Of a DNA stretch of 16,413 bases, positions 1 to 8,335 are shown piece after piece (within the stretch, counting starts at the first letter, position 1; each line of letters starts with the position of its first letter). The stretch spans positions 1-16,413 of the forward strand of contig JAABSN010000073.1 in the NCBI GenBank assembly GCA_011390385.1. Direction: 5' to 3'. A program made the position numbers and the translations under genes. Under the pieces are notes generated by a model that was given only the letters and a program-made list of their open reading frames with translations, ran no database searches and was not told the DNA's origin. The stretch is from Thioalkalivibrio nitratireducens. Lineage in GTDB: Bacteria > Pseudomonadota > Gammaproteobacteria > Ectothiorhodospirales > Ectothiorhodospiraceae.

Positions 1-67
1 CGGTCCTGGTTCCAGGCCTGGGGGGCCTCGAACGGTGCAATTCGCTGCGCTCATTGACACCCTACGC
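1..67 (+). repeat. Palindromic repeat copy A (left part outside window)
   Basis: This is the right-hand portion of a dispersed repeat that occurs three times in the window in the same orientation. The shared core GGCCTCGAACGGTGC, followed by AATTCGCTGCGCTCATT and ending in CCTACGC, matches copies B and C almost base for base; here the last arm reads GACACC instead of GGCACC. The left arm, if present, lies before base 1. About 60 bp separate it from copy B. No coding function is visible. Confidence 0.8.
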
Positions 68-126
68 TTGCGCCTTTCATGTTTCTGGGGTGGCCGCCGG
101 CCATGACAGTTAGCGTGAAAGAACCT

Positions 127-237
127 GCGTAGGGTGCCGTGAGGCGCAGCCGAACCGCACCGATCCGACGCTGACCTTGCCCCCGGGCTCCCGGGCCTCG
201 AACGGTGCAATTCGCTGCGCTCATTGGCACCCTACGC
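127..237 (+). repeat. Palindromic repeat copy B, complete (111 bp)
   Basis: This is the best-preserved copy. It has perfect 12-bp terminal inverted repeats, GCGTAGGGTGCC at 127-138 and GGCACCCTACGC at 226-237. The homology of the arms extends inward to about 35 bp each (127-162 against the reverse complement of 202-237). Each arm is itself partly palindromic (GGTGC...GCGCAGC...GCACC). The centre is C-rich. The architecture resembles REP/BIME-like or MITE-like non-autonomous elements. No transposase or RAYT gene lies in the window. As RNA it would fold into strong hairpins and could act as a transcript-end or stability element downstream of the minus-strand GGT gene. Confidence 0.85.
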
Positions 238-260
238 TTTTCGTTTTCTGCGGTGACGCG

Positions 261-276
261 TTTCATGGCCATGAAA
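261..276. repeat. Perfect 16-bp palindrome downstream of the GGT-family gene
   Basis: TTTCATGGCCATGAAA is a perfect 8+8 palindrome with no spacer. It lies between repeat copy B and the stop codon of the GGT-family gene. No T-tract follows on either strand, so it does not look like an intrinsic terminator. The rest of 238-369 shows no credible gene or motif. Confidence 0.5.
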
Positions 277-369
277 ACAAGGGATCAGGAAACTGCTTGC
301 GCGCCCTGACCCATCGGGGACCATCGATTGCTACCGGGCGTGAGTCACTGCCCTGTGAACACGGATCGT

Positions 370-2154
370 TTATGGGTCACGAGGCATGATGACGGTCCCT
401 GACGAAGTCGGATAGCGGGGTTCGGTACCCACGATTGCACTCTCCCTCGTCTCGTCGATCACGACCATGTGGCCCACTCCGTACAATCCGACCCCCTCCT
501 GGACACTGTGCCCCCTGGCGCGCAACAGGTCGGAAAGCCCATCGGGGAATCCGTTCTCCATCTGCAGGGAATTGCCGACGAAAAACGGCGATGTCGTTGC
601 AGGAAAGGCGGTGGTCACGAATCGCGGACGACTGATCGCAGCGTCGGCCGCGAGCCCGAACTCCACGTGGCTGATGAACTGCTGCAACTGCGCCTGAACC
701 TGGGTGTCCGCGCCGGTATTGCCCCCGAGGATGTATGGGCGCCCATCGCGCAGGACCATGTAGGGGCTCGATGTGTGCCGAACCTTGTATCCGGGCGTCA
801 GAAGATTCGGATCGCCTTCCCGCAGTGCCACAAACCGCATGCGGTTGTTGATATGGATTCCGGTGTTACCGATCGCGTAGAACTGTGCCCCGAGGCTCGT
901 GGTCACCGCAGCGGCGTTACCATCCCGGTCCAGAACGTGGAAGGTGGTGGTCCCCGTCACGAAATCATCGGGAAGATTCGGTAACGGGCTTGTAGGCACT
1001 TGTTGGGCAGTCGCGTCCTGCACCAGAACATCGGCGATCGGCCAGGTCAGCACATTGCTCATGTCGATGCGCTGACGCTGGCGCTGTGCGTGGGCTTCCG
1101 ACAGGAGCGCCGTAACCGGAACCTGAACGCGTTGCGGATCGCCCACGTGGTAGTGCCGATCGGCAAAAGCCAGCTTGAGTGCTTCCACCTGCAGGTGGAT
1201 CGCATCGGCGTCATCCGGCGTCAACTGGGAAAAATCGAAACCCTTCAGGATATTCAGGGCGATCAGCATCGTGATCCCCTGGCTGTTCGGCGGATTCTGA
1301 AAGATCCTGATGCCGTCGCGATAGTCGATGGCCACGGGCTCCACGATTTCGGCCTCGAACGAATGAAAGTCCTCGATGGTCAGGTAGCCGCCGAAGCTGT
1401 CGGAGAACAGTACGATCGCGTCGGCCAACGGACCGCGATAGTAGTAGTCTCTGGCGGCCTGAATCGCAGCGGCCCTGCCATCGACCAGGGCTTCATCGAA
1501 CACAGCCGCCAACGACTCGAGGGTCGCCGCCAAATCGTGCTGATAAACGGTTTCTCCCAACTGCAGGAGAGTTCCGTTCGGCGCGTAGATCCTGGCAGTG
1601 TCCGGACGGCTGGTGATCAGGCGAGACTCGCGCCGAAGCCATTGCGCCATCGCCGCACTGACAGGATACCCCTGCCGCGCCACGGCAATGGCCGGGGCGA
1701 GCACCTCCCCGAGAGAAAGCCGGCCGTACCGCTCCAGCCAGAGCATCCATCCGTCCCAGGCACCCGGTACGATGGCCTGGTGCAGACCCGCCTCGAAGTA
1801 CCGATTCGAGTAGTCAGCCACAGTCGCCTTGCTTCCGACCGGCCCGACTCCGTCCAGGCTCGTCACTCCACCGGTCGCGGCATCGTGGTACAGCGCCCAG
1901 GTGCCACCGCCGAGGACGCTGGAGAACCAGGGTTCCACCACGCTCAGCGTTGCCGCAACAGCAACCGCCGCGTCGGCCGCGGTCCCACCCGCCTCCAGGA
2001 TCGCGATCCCGGCGTCGGTGGCCAGGGAATGCGCAGAAACAACGACCTGGACACCCGGCGCCGTGTCCGGAGCCCCGGACCCGGAATCCGAATCACCCCC
2101 GCCACACGCCGCAAGCATCAGGATGCCTGTCAATGCGAGTACTGACGGGATCAT
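370..2154 (-). CDS. GGT-family (gamma-glutamyltransferase-like) lipoprotein, Ntn-hydrolase fold
   Basis: From the ATG at 2154 this encodes 594 residues, the usual GGT length. The N-terminus MIPSVLALTGILMLAAC is a lipoprotein signal with lipobox LAAC and Cys17, followed by a Gly/Ser/Asp linker, so it should be exported and lipid-anchored. GGT-family landmarks are the GGG motif near 1890-1915, a TTTFHVLDRDGNA stretch whose first Thr (codon 949-951, about Thr402) aligns with the autoprocessing nucleophile, and the INN and SSP motifs of the small subunit. Residues that bind the glutamate substrate in E. coli Ggt appear changed (see findings), so gamma-glutamyl specificity is doubtful. The start is uncertain. 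An ATG at 2265 has a GAGGG site but would put 37 extra residues before the signal peptide. A TTG at 2160 would add an Arg to an n-region that otherwise has no positive charge. The gene is flanked by direct repeat copies. Confidence 0.85.
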   Translation of the reverse strand: MIPSVLALTGILMLAACGGGDSDSGSGAPDTAPGVQVVVSAHSLATDAGIAILEAGGTAADAAVAVAATLSVVEPWFSSVLGGGTWALYHDAATGGVTSLDGVGPVGSKATVADYSNRYFEAGLHQAIVPGAWDGWMLWLERYGRLSLGEVLAPAIAVARQGYPVSAAMAQWLRRESRLITSRPDTARIYAPNGTLLQLGETVYQHDLAATLESLAAVFDEALVDGRAAAIQAARDYYYRGPLADAIVLFSDSFGGYLTIEDFHSFEAEIVEPVAIDYRDGIRIFQNPPNSQGITMLIALNILKGFDFSQLTPDDADAIHLQVEALKLAFADRHYHVGDPQRVQVPVTALLSEAHAQRQRQRIDMSNVLTWPIADVLVQDATAQQVPTSPLPNLPDDFVTGTTTFHVLDRDGNAAAVTTSLGAQFYAIGNTGIHINNRMRFVALREGDPNLLTPGYKVRHTSSPYMVLRDGRPYILGGNTGADTQVQAQLQQFISHVEFGLAADAAISRPRFVTTAFPATTSPFFVGNSLQMENGFPDGLSDLLRARGHSVQEGVGLYGVGHMVVIDETRESAIVGTEPRYPTSSGTVIMPRDP

Positions 2155-2350
2155 TCGCAAACGGGTACATACGACCCGGCATCTCCACGTCGACCCATGG
2201 TTCGGCACGTTGACTGACAGGCGGGTACGGAGATCTGTGATAACGCTTGAGCACAATCGAATCATGGGAACATCCCTCGCATTACAACCATGAAGATACA
2301 CGATCAGACCGGACGCTCCACGGGATGACGGATTGGCGTGAAAATCCCCC

Positions 2351-2457
2351 GTCGGGCGCCGTGAGGCGCAGCCGAACCGCACCGATACCACGCCAGCCTC
2401 GCCCCTGGGCCCCTGGGCCTCGAACGGTGCAATTCGCTGCGCTCATTGGCACGCTAC
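2351..2457 (+). repeat. Palindromic repeat copy C, overlapping the aminotransferase stop codon
   Basis: This 107-bp copy aligns with copy B over its whole length. Shared blocks include CGCCGTGAGGCGCAGCCGAA, CCGCACCGAT and GGCCTCGAACGGTGC, and the right arm. The termini have drifted: GTCGGGCGCC on the left against GTAGGGTGCC, and GGCACGCTAC on the right against GGCACCCTAC. The right terminus lies on the last codons of the minus-strand aminotransferase, and its CTA at 2454-2456 supplies the TAG stop. The strip between this repeat and the GGT start (2155-2350) shows no clear promoter or gene. Confidence 0.85.
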
Positions 2458-3629
2458 TTGATCACCAGGACGCGCCGGAGTCTGGCGACCGCCTCTTCGA
2501 GGCGCTCGCGGGGCTGTGTGTAGGCGATCCGGATGTGATCCCGGCCGGAAATCGGACTGAAGTCGGTGCCTGGTGTCACGGCCACGCCGGCATCCCGGAG
2601 AATCCTGGCGCACAGGGCTTCCGAGTCAGGATCGAGCGCGCGGCTGTCGGCGTAGATGTAGAAGGCGCCCTCGGGACGCGCGCGCACCTCGAGACCCAGT
2701 TCCGGCAGTACTGACAGCAGGAAATCGCGGCGGCCCTCGAGTTCGTTTACCCGCGCCTGCAGCAGAAACTCCGTATCGGTTTCGAAAGCCGCGAGCGCGG
2801 CGGCCTGGGCAACCGTCGAGGGCGCGACGAACAGATTCTGCGCCAGCCGGCGCACCGGCTCGATCCACGCCTCGGGCACCACCATCCAGCCCAGGCGCCA
2901 GCCGGTCATTGCGTAATACTTGGAAAAGCTGTTGACGATGATGGCCCCGGAAACGAGCCTGAGCGCCGTGTCCGGGGCCCGGCCGAAGACCAGCCGCCCA
3001 TAGATCTCGTCCATGATCAGCAGGCCACCACGGTCGCGCACGACCTCGCCGATCGCCGCCAGCTCGCTCGGCGGCAGCAGCGTCCCGGTCGGGTTCGCGG
3101 GCGATGCCAGCATCACTGCGCGGACTCCCGGCACCCAGGCGGCGTCGATCTGCTCCGCGGTCGGCTGGAAGCCGCTCTCGGGCGACACTGCGACCGGGAC
3201 TGGGCGCGCGCCCAGAGCCGTGACGAACTGCCGGTTGCAGGCGTAACCAGGATCCGGCAGCAGAACGCCGTCTCCCGCGTCCGTGGCGGTGGCCAGTGCC
3301 AGCAGGATCGCTGCCGAGGCACCGGCGGTCACGATCACACGTTCGGGATCGATATCGAGGCCATGGAGTCTTCGGTAATCGTCGGCGATCGCCGCGCGCA
3401 ACGCTGCTGTTCCATGCGCCGCGGTGTAGCGGGTGACACCGGCCGCAAGTGCCCGCTGGCCGGCGGCGACTACCGCATCGGGTGTCGCGAAGTCCGGTTC
3501 GCCGACTTCCAGGTGAATCACATCGGTTCCACCCGCTTCCAGAGCCTGTGCCTCAGCCAGGATCTGCATCACCCGGAACGGCTCCATCGCGGCGGCGCGC
3601 ACGGACAGGGGCGGAATGGCCTGGGCCAT
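2454..3629 (-). CDS. PLP-dependent aminotransferase, class I/II
   Basis: This 391-residue fold-type I aminotransferase has the expected landmarks: an N-terminal GEPDFATPD substrate-loop motif, NPTG in the cofactor domain, DEIYGRL with the Asp that pairs with the PLP pyridine nitrogen, SFSKYYAMTGWRLG with the Schiff-base lysine (Lys237, codon 2919-2921), and a C-terminal HIRIAY arginine that would bind the substrate carboxylate. It is cytoplasmic and transfers amino groups between an amino acid and a 2-oxo acid. The exact substrate (aspartate, alanine or aromatic) cannot be read from sequence. The start at 3629 follows the der stop by 8 bp, which suggests one transcript. An in-frame reading continues upstream over der, but that is antisense-free noise rather than protein. 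The TAG stop lies inside repeat copy C. Confidence 0.92.
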   Translation of the reverse strand: MAQAIPPLSVRAAAMEPFRVMQILAEAQALEAGGTDVIHLEVGEPDFATPDAVVAAGQRALAAGVTRYTAAHGTAALRAAIADDYRRLHGLDIDPERVIVTAGASAAILLALATATDAGDGVLLPDPGYACNRQFVTALGARPVPVAVSPESGFQPTAEQIDAAWVPGVRAVMLASPANPTGTLLPPSELAAIGEVVRDRGGLLIMDEIYGRLVFGRAPDTALRLVSGAIIVNSFSKYYAMTGWRLGWMVVPEAWIEPVRRLAQNLFVAPSTVAQAAALAAFETDTEFLLQARVNELEGRRDFLLSVLPELGLEVRARPEGAFYIYADSRALDPDSEALCARILRDAGVAVTPGTDFSPISGRDHIRIAYTQPRERLEEAVARLRRVLVIK

Positions 3630-3637
3630 GGGCTGGA

Positions 3638-5065
3638 TCAGCGCCGCTTCACATGCTGCAGCAGCCGCTTGCGCTTGCGCTGTTGCCGCTCGGTCAGGGT
3701 ATTCTTGCGCCCGGCAAAGGGGTTCTTGCCGGTCTTGAATTCCATCCGCAGCGGCGTGCCGACCAACTGCAGATTCCTGCGGAAAAAGTTTTCCAGAAAG
3801 CGTTTGTAGCTTCCCGGCAAGGCGTCGGTCTGGTTGCCATGAACGACGATGACCGGTGGGTTCTGGCCACCCTGATGCGCGTAACGCAACTTGATCCGGC
3901 GATTGCCGACGAGGGGCGGCTGGTGTTCCGCAACCGCCGATTCCAGAAGCCGCGAAAGCCTGGGCGTCGACAACTCGGCAAAGGCGCTGGCATGGGCCTC
4001 GCGCACGTCCTCGAGCAAATGCCCGACGTTCGTCCCATGCAGTGCGGAGACCAGACGCATGCGTGCGAAACGCAGGAACCCCAGTTTGCGCTCCAGATCC
4101 TGGCGCACCGACTCGCGAATATCCGGATCCAGGCCATCCCACTTGTTGACCGCGAGCACCAGCGCACGCCCCGCTTCCAGCACCATGCCGAGCAGGTGGG
4201 CGTCCTGATCGGCGATTCCGGCCCGCGCATCGAGCACCATGATCACGACATGCGCCGCTTCGATCGCCTTCAGCGTCTTGATCACACTGAATTTCTCGAC
4301 GACCTCATGAACCCGCCCGCGCCGTCGCACGCCGGCAGTGTCGATCAGGGTGTAGTCCTGCCCATCACGCGCAAAGGGAATGAAGATACTGTCGCGCGTG
4401 GTTCCGGCGATCGGCGTCGCCACCACGCGTTCTTCACCGAGCAGGCGGTTGATCAGCGTCGACTTGCCGACATTGGGCCGACCCACCAGTGCCACCCGGA
4501 TACCCGGCCAGCGATCCAGAGCCTCCTCGGCATCCAGAACTCCTGCGTCCGTACCTTCGGCTTCCGCGACACGCGCCTCGACTTCATCGCGCACCCGCTG
4601 CATCAACCCGGTGACGCCCCGACCATGCGCGGCCGCAATCGGAAGGATGGTGCCCATACCCAGGCCGTGAAATTCGACAGTGGCCGAATCGATATCGAGA
4701 CCGTCGGTCTTGTTCGCGACGAGCAGCGCTCGCACTCCCTGCGCGCGCAGGTCCCTGGCGATGATCTCATCCTGCGCACTCAACCCGGACCGCGCGTCGA
4801 CCATCAGCAGGACGAGGTCGGCTTCGGCAATGGCCTGCCGCGTCTGCTGCGCCATCGCCGTATCCATGGTTTCGTCCTCTCCGGACAGCCCCCCGGTATC
4901 GACCACCATGTAGGGAAAACCGCCGACCCGACCGATGCCGTACTGGCGATCACGGGTCAGCCCCGGCATATCCGCAACCAGGGCGTCACGCGACCGTGTC
5001 AATTGGTTGAAAAGGGTCGATTTGCCGACATTGGGACGCCCTACGAGGGCGATCACGGGAATCAT
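3638..5065 (-). CDS. der: Ribosome-associated GTPase Der (EngA)
   Basis: Der is an essential tandem-GTPase needed for maturation of the 50S ribosomal subunit. At 475 residues it is close to the usual 490. Domain 1 has P-loop GRPNVGKS (9-16), [12 protein letters not shown] (56-59) and NKTD (118-121). Domain 2 repeats the set with GRPNVGKS (195-202), GTTRDS, DTAG (242-245) and NKWD (307-310). A C-terminal KH-like domain (about 360-450) is followed by a basic tail, [15 protein letters not shown]. The start [12 protein letters not shown] is fixed by homology. It overlaps the stop of a small 62-codon frame as ATGA. The reading frame also stays open upstream to a GTG at 5191, which I reject as an N-terminal extension. 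Confidence 0.97.
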   Translation of the reverse strand: MIPVIALVGRPNVGKSTLFNQLTRSRDALVADMPGLTRDRQYGIGRVGGFPYMVVDTGGLSGEDETMDTAMAQQTRQAIAEADLVLLMVDARSGLSAQDEIIARDLRAQGVRALLVANKTDGLDIDSATVEFHGLGMGTILPIAAAHGRGVTGLMQRVRDEVEARVAEAEGTDAGVLDAEEALDRWPGIRVALVGRPNVGKSTLINRLLGEERVVATPIAGTTRDSIFIPFARDGQDYTLIDTAGVRRRGRVHEVVEKFSVIKTLKAIEAAHVVIMVLDARAGIADQDAHLLGMVLEAGRALVLAVNKWDGLDPDIRESVRQDLERKLGFLRFARMRLVSALHGTNVGHLLEDVREAHASAFAELSTPRLSRLLESAVAEHQPPLVGNRRIKLRYAHQGGQNPPVIVVHGNQTDALPGSYKRFLENFFRRNLQLVGTPLRMEFKTGKNPFAGRKNTLTERQQRKRKRLLQHVKRR

Positions 5066-5250
5066 CTGCCGGCCCCGGCTTTGGCCTGCACGAGCAAAGC
5101 CCGATGCGACCACATCGGCACCGGCTTCGATCGCGATGGCGCCGGTCGTGACCAGTCGATGAGCGCCGGATTCAGCACCGGTTTCCTGCACAACCTGGCG
5201 CAGCGTTCATGCAAATTCCGGCAACGCGCGTCGATCTGCGCCTCACTCAT
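5062..5250 (-). CDS. Possible 62-aa small protein between bamB and der
   Basis: The 177-bp gap between bamB and der is exactly filled by a 62-codon frame. Its ATG (5248-5250) lies inside the last codons of bamB, overlapping by 8 nt, and its TGA overlaps the der ATG as ATGA. The product begins [21 protein letters not shown], is Arg-rich, and has three or four Cys in its first third. The C-terminal half looks like low-complexity Pro/Ser/Arg sequence. No family is recognised, and the ribosome binding site is weak. The tight overlaps favour a real or once-real cistron, perhaps serving only to couple translation. Chance is a serious alternative in GC-rich DNA. Confidence 0.25.
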   Translation of the reverse strand: MSEAQIDARCRNLHERCARLCRKPVLNPALIDWSRPAPSRSKPVPMWSHRALLVQAKAGAGR

Positions 5251-6415
5251 TGCCCACACGTGCGCGGATCGCACTGATCTGCCCGCCGCCGCCGACCACG
5301 TAAAGCACACCATCAGCCAGGACCGGCCGGCTCACGATCGGGGCCGATCCGACGCGGGTTCGGGCCAGAATGCTGCCATCCCGAACATTCAGCCAATGCA
5401 GATACCCCTGATAATCGCCGACAACGGCCTGATCACCGACCGCCACGGGTCCGGTCACCCCGCGCAGACGCAGTCCGCTCTGCTGCCACAGATCGCCCCC
5501 GTTGCGCGGATCGAGACCCCAGACGTGGCTATCCGCCGCCGTCATCACGAGCACACTCGCTTCGCTGTCGATATCGCCACCCTGATACGAGGAAAAGTCC
5601 CGCGCCCAGATCAGATCGCCGCTGCCGAGCGTAACCGCGGTGAGGCGTCCCTGGTACGTGGGCGCGAATGCCACGCCCCGGTAAAGCGGAATATGGCCGT
5701 CGACGTCGATCAGGCGTTCCAGCTCGGACCGTCCCGAGGGAGCGGCAACGGTACTTTCCCAGAGCACGTTGCCCCGGTTGGCACCGAGCATCAGCAGGCG
5801 ACCGTTGTCGAAGCCCGCGAGAACCCGACCAGGCAGCACCTGCGGTACGTGGACGCCACGCAGGCTCAGGGCCGGCGTCGTGCGCAGCACCGTCCATCGC
5901 ACCGTGCCGGACGCCCGATCCAGAGCATACAGGCGCCCGTCATTGGTCCGGGCAACGACGATTCCGCCGGCGACTGGCGAAAGCGCAAGCACCTCACTGG
6001 AGAGCCGGGTGCGCCAGATTTCACCACCGTTGTCCAGGTCCAGTGCAATCGCATCCCCGTCCATGGTGCCAACGGCTGCGATCCCCTCGCCGACACCCAC
6101 GCCGAAGGCGACACGCGCGTCGTCCAGGCGGGTTTCCCAACGGGGGCTCCCGGACTGCCTGTCCAGTGCGCTGACGCGTCCTCGGGAATCGGCAACAACG
6201 ACGAGACCGTCGGTCACTCCCGGCTTGAGCTGCCACAGGAATCGGTCTTCACCACTGCCGATCGAGCGCGACCAGAGTATGTCCGGGCTGCCAACGGCGG
6301 CGAAATCGGGCAGTGGTGCGGGCGGCTCGCTGGTATCCCGCGTCCACAGACCACAGGCCGAAAGAAGCAACAACAGGGCAGCCGCAACCCAGAGACGCAA
6401 CACGATCGGGATCAT
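5243..6415 (-). CDS. bamB: Outer membrane protein assembly factor BamB (lipoprotein)
   Basis: BamB is the beta-propeller lipoprotein of the BAM complex, which inserts beta-barrel proteins into the outer membrane. The product has 390 residues against 392 in E. coli. MIPIVLRLWVAAALLLLLSAC is a lipoprotein signal with lipobox LSAC and Cys21. The body consists of repeated PQQ-like blades, each with a pattern such as VSALDRQSGSPRWETRL, IALDLDNGGEIWRTRL, LYALDRASGTVRW, VWGLDPRNGGDLWQ and LHWLNVRDGSILARTRV. The start at 6415 is supported by GAGGGG next to the yfgM stop codon, which is 15 bp upstream, so the two genes are probably cotranscribed. Confidence 0.95.
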   Translation of the reverse strand: MIPIVLRLWVAAALLLLLSACGLWTRDTSEPPAPLPDFAAVGSPDILWSRSIGSGEDRFLWQLKPGVTDGLVVVADSRGRVSALDRQSGSPRWETRLDDARVAFGVGVGEGIAAVGTMDGDAIALDLDNGGEIWRTRLSSEVLALSPVAGGIVVARTNDGRLYALDRASGTVRWTVLRTTPALSLRGVHVPQVLPGRVLAGFDNGRLLMLGANRGNVLWESTVAAPSGRSELERLIDVDGHIPLYRGVAFAPTYQGRLTAVTLGSGDLIWARDFSSYQGGDIDSEASVLVMTAADSHVWGLDPRNGGDLWQQSGLRLRGVTGPVAVGDQAVVGDYQGYLHWLNVRDGSILARTRVGSAPIVSRPVLADGVLYVVGGGGQISAIRARVGNE

Positions 6416-6430
6416 GGTCAGCAGTACCCC

Positions 6431-7045
6431 TCAGGCAGAAAGTTCATCGAGCTTCAGGCGCAGAAATTCGGTGTTGAGTCCCGCTGCCAGCGCTTCCTCG
6501 TAGTACTGTCGCGCACGCTCGGTCTGTCCTCGCGCACGCGCAATATCGCCATGGATTTCCGCACGCAGTCCGGCAAAAGCATCGGCAGCGACATCGGCCA
6601 GCAGCGTTTCCGCCTCGTCCAGACGATCCGCGGCAACCAGATGCCGGGCCAGACGCAGGGTCACGATCTGACGGTAGCCACGGTCATGGGCCGCCTCGCG
6701 CGCCTGCTCCAGCGCATGGATCGCCCTTGTATCGTCCTGCTGACGCACGGCAGCATCGGCCATGATGGTCCATGCCATCGCTGCGTAGGGAGTCCCGCGT
6801 CCCTTCTCGGCCAACTCGGAGGCGACCGCGACGGCCTGCGTGTATTGTCCGGCTCCGACATGCGACAGGGCGGCCGAATACATCTCGGAGGCCGCCTGCG
6901 CGCGCGCTTCCTGGCGATCCGTCCACCAGTTCCAGCCAAACAGACCGGCAATGCCAAGAACCAGACCCCCGATCACGGCAACACCGTTCTCGGACCACCA
7001 TTGCTTGATTTTCTCCGCTTTTTCCTCGTCGCTGAGATCGCTCAT
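6431..7045 (-). CDS. yfgM: YfgM-family TPR membrane protein (SecYEG ancillary subunit)
   Basis: The product is 204 residues, close to E. coli YfgM (206). Residues 1-20 form a charged cytoplasmic tail starting MSDLSDEEKAEKIKQWWSEN. One membrane segment follows at about 21-41 (GVAVIGGLVLGIAGLFGWNWW). The rest is a periplasmic TPR-like helical domain (about 45-204). In E. coli, YfgM associates with SecYEG and PpiD and helps hand secreted proteins to periplasmic chaperones. The neighbours fit: hisS ends 18 bp upstream and bamB starts 15 bp downstream, the classical order. The tail sequence LSDEEKAEKIKQWW is typical of the family. Confidence 0.93.
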   Translation of the reverse strand: MSDLSDEEKAEKIKQWWSENGVAVIGGLVLGIAGLFGWNWWTDRQEARAQAASEMYSAALSHVGAGQYTQAVAVASELAEKGRGTPYAAMAWTIMADAAVRQQDDTRAIHALEQAREAAHDRGYRQIVTLRLARHLVAADRLDEAETLLADVAADAFAGLRAEIHGDIARARGQTERARQYYEEALAAGLNTEFLRLKLDELSA

Positions 7046-7063
7046 CTGTCCGTTTTCTCCAGG

Positions 7064-8335
7064 TTATCGCTTCAGGCGTGCGTGCATCAGTGCCGCAAGA
7101 TCGTGCTGGGCCACGGTCAACTGCCCGCCTTCCGCATCACGCAATGTCTTGACCACCACCGTATCGGCTGCCATTTCGTCGGGACCCAGAATGAGCGCAT
7201 GACGGGCACCGGTCCTGTCCGCTTTTTTCATCTGGGCCTTGATGCTCCCTCCGCCGCAGTTCAACACCAGCCGCAAGTCCGGGAGCTCGTCCCGCAGTCG
7301 TTCGGCGAGCGCCAACGCCCGCGAATCCATGTCGCCGGGAACTACCAGGTAGACGTCGGGACCATCGGGTGGCGCCAGCGTATCCTGTTCCGCCAGCAGG
7401 GCAACGAGCCGTTCCAGACCCATGGCCAGACCGATGGCTGGCGTCGTGCGGCCGCCCAGCTGCTGCACCAGTCCGTCATAGCGGCCCCCGGCGCAAACCG
7501 TGCCTTGCGCGCCCAATTCCTCGGTAATCCACTCGAACACCGTGTGGGTGTAGTAGTCCAATCCGCGCACCAGACGTGGGTTGTGCGTGTAGGCAATCCC
7601 CATGGCATCGAGATGAGCGCACAGTGTATCGAAATGCGCCCGGGACTGGTCGTCGAGATCATCGAGCAGCGTGGGTGCCGATCGCGCGATCGCGGCTGTA
7701 TCGGGGTGCTTGCTGTCCAGAAGCCGCAGCGGGTTATCGTACAGGCGTCGAACCGCCTCGGCGTCGAGTCCGTCCCGATGGGCCTCGAAATACGCGATCA
7801 GGCGTTCCCGGTAACGCTCCCGGCTTCCCGGGGTGCCGAGGGTATTGATCTCGAGGCGAAGATCGCGCAGGCCGAGCACTTTCCACAAACGGGCAGTGAA
7901 CGCCAGCAGTTCTGCGTCCACGTCGGGCCCCGGAATTCCGAAGACCTCCATTCCGACCTGGTGAAACTGCCTGTAGCGCCCCTTCTGCGGGCGCTCATGG
8001 CGAAACATCGGCCCCTGGTACCAGAGACGCTGGACCTGGTTGTGCAGCAGACCATGTTCGATTCCCGCACGCACGCAACCCGCGGTCCCTTCGGGGCGAA
8101 GACTCAGCCGGTCGCCGTTGCGGTCCTCGAAAGTGTACATCTCCTTCTCGACGATATCGGTGACATCACCGATCGACCGGGCGAACAGTTCGGAGAATTC
8201 CACTGCCGGCAGACGGATCTCCCTATAGCCGTAGCTGTCGAGCAACGTCCGCAGATGCGCTTCGAGAAACTGCCACACGTGGACGGCGTCGGGCAGGATG
8301 TCATGCATCCCGCGGATCGACTGTATGGCCCTCAT
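7064..8335 (-). CDS. hisS: Histidine--tRNA ligase (HisRS)
   Basis: This class II aminoacyl-tRNA synthetase charges tRNA-His with histidine. The length of 423 residues matches E. coli (424). Visible motifs are RGMHDILP (8-15), LRPEGTAG (79-86), motif 2 with [18 protein letters not shown] (111-128), the HisA motif [15 protein letters not shown] (255-269), CAGGRYDGL (281-289) and motif 3 [11 protein letters not shown] (300-310). The C-terminal anticodon-binding domain starts near residue 325. The ATG at 8335 has GGAG about 8 nt upstream. It is ATGA-overlapped by a 14-codon minicistron. In most gammaproteobacteria ispG lies directly upstream, but here it is absent. Confidence 0.98.
   Translation of the reverse strand: MRAIQSIRGMHDILPDAVHVWQFLEAHLRTLLDSYGYREIRLPAVEFSELFARSIGDVTDIVEKEMYTFEDRNGDRLSLRPEGTAGCVRAGIEHGLLHNQVQRLWYQGPMFRHERPQKGRYRQFHQVGMEVFGIPGPDVDAELLAFTARLWKVLGLRDLRLEINTLGTPGSRERYRERLIAYFEAHRDGLDAEAVRRLYDNPLRLLDSKHPDTAAIARSAPTLLDDLDDQSRAHFDTLCAHLDAMGIAYTHNPRLVRGLDYYTHTVFEWITEELGAQGTVCAGGRYDGLVQQLGGRTTPAIGLAMGLERLVALLAEQDTLAPPDGPDVYLVVPGDMDSRALALAERLRDELPDLRLVLNCGGGSIKAQMKKADRTGARHALILGPDEMAADTVVVKTLRDAEGGQLTVAQHDLAALMHARLKR

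Noticed and set aside
1..237. The repeats at the left edge as a CRISPR array
   Set aside because: The repeats are over 100 bp, internally palindromic, irregularly spaced, and reappear 2.1 kb away. There are no regular unique spacers and no cas genes.
2155..2391. The full upstream open frame of the GGT-family gene to 2391
   Set aside because: It runs into repeat copy C and puts a long unrelated stretch before a clear lipoprotein signal peptide. Starts at 2154, 2160 or 2265 are more credible.
3630..4142. N-terminal extension of the aminotransferase frame over der
   Set aside because: It would overlap most of the conserved C-terminal half of Der, and the translated extension is low-complexity. 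The family starts around MAQAIPPLSVRAAAM.
5066..5191. In-frame N-terminal extension of Der from a GTG
   Set aside because: Der proteins start directly at the first GTPase domain ([16 protein letters not shown]). The extension has no family support.
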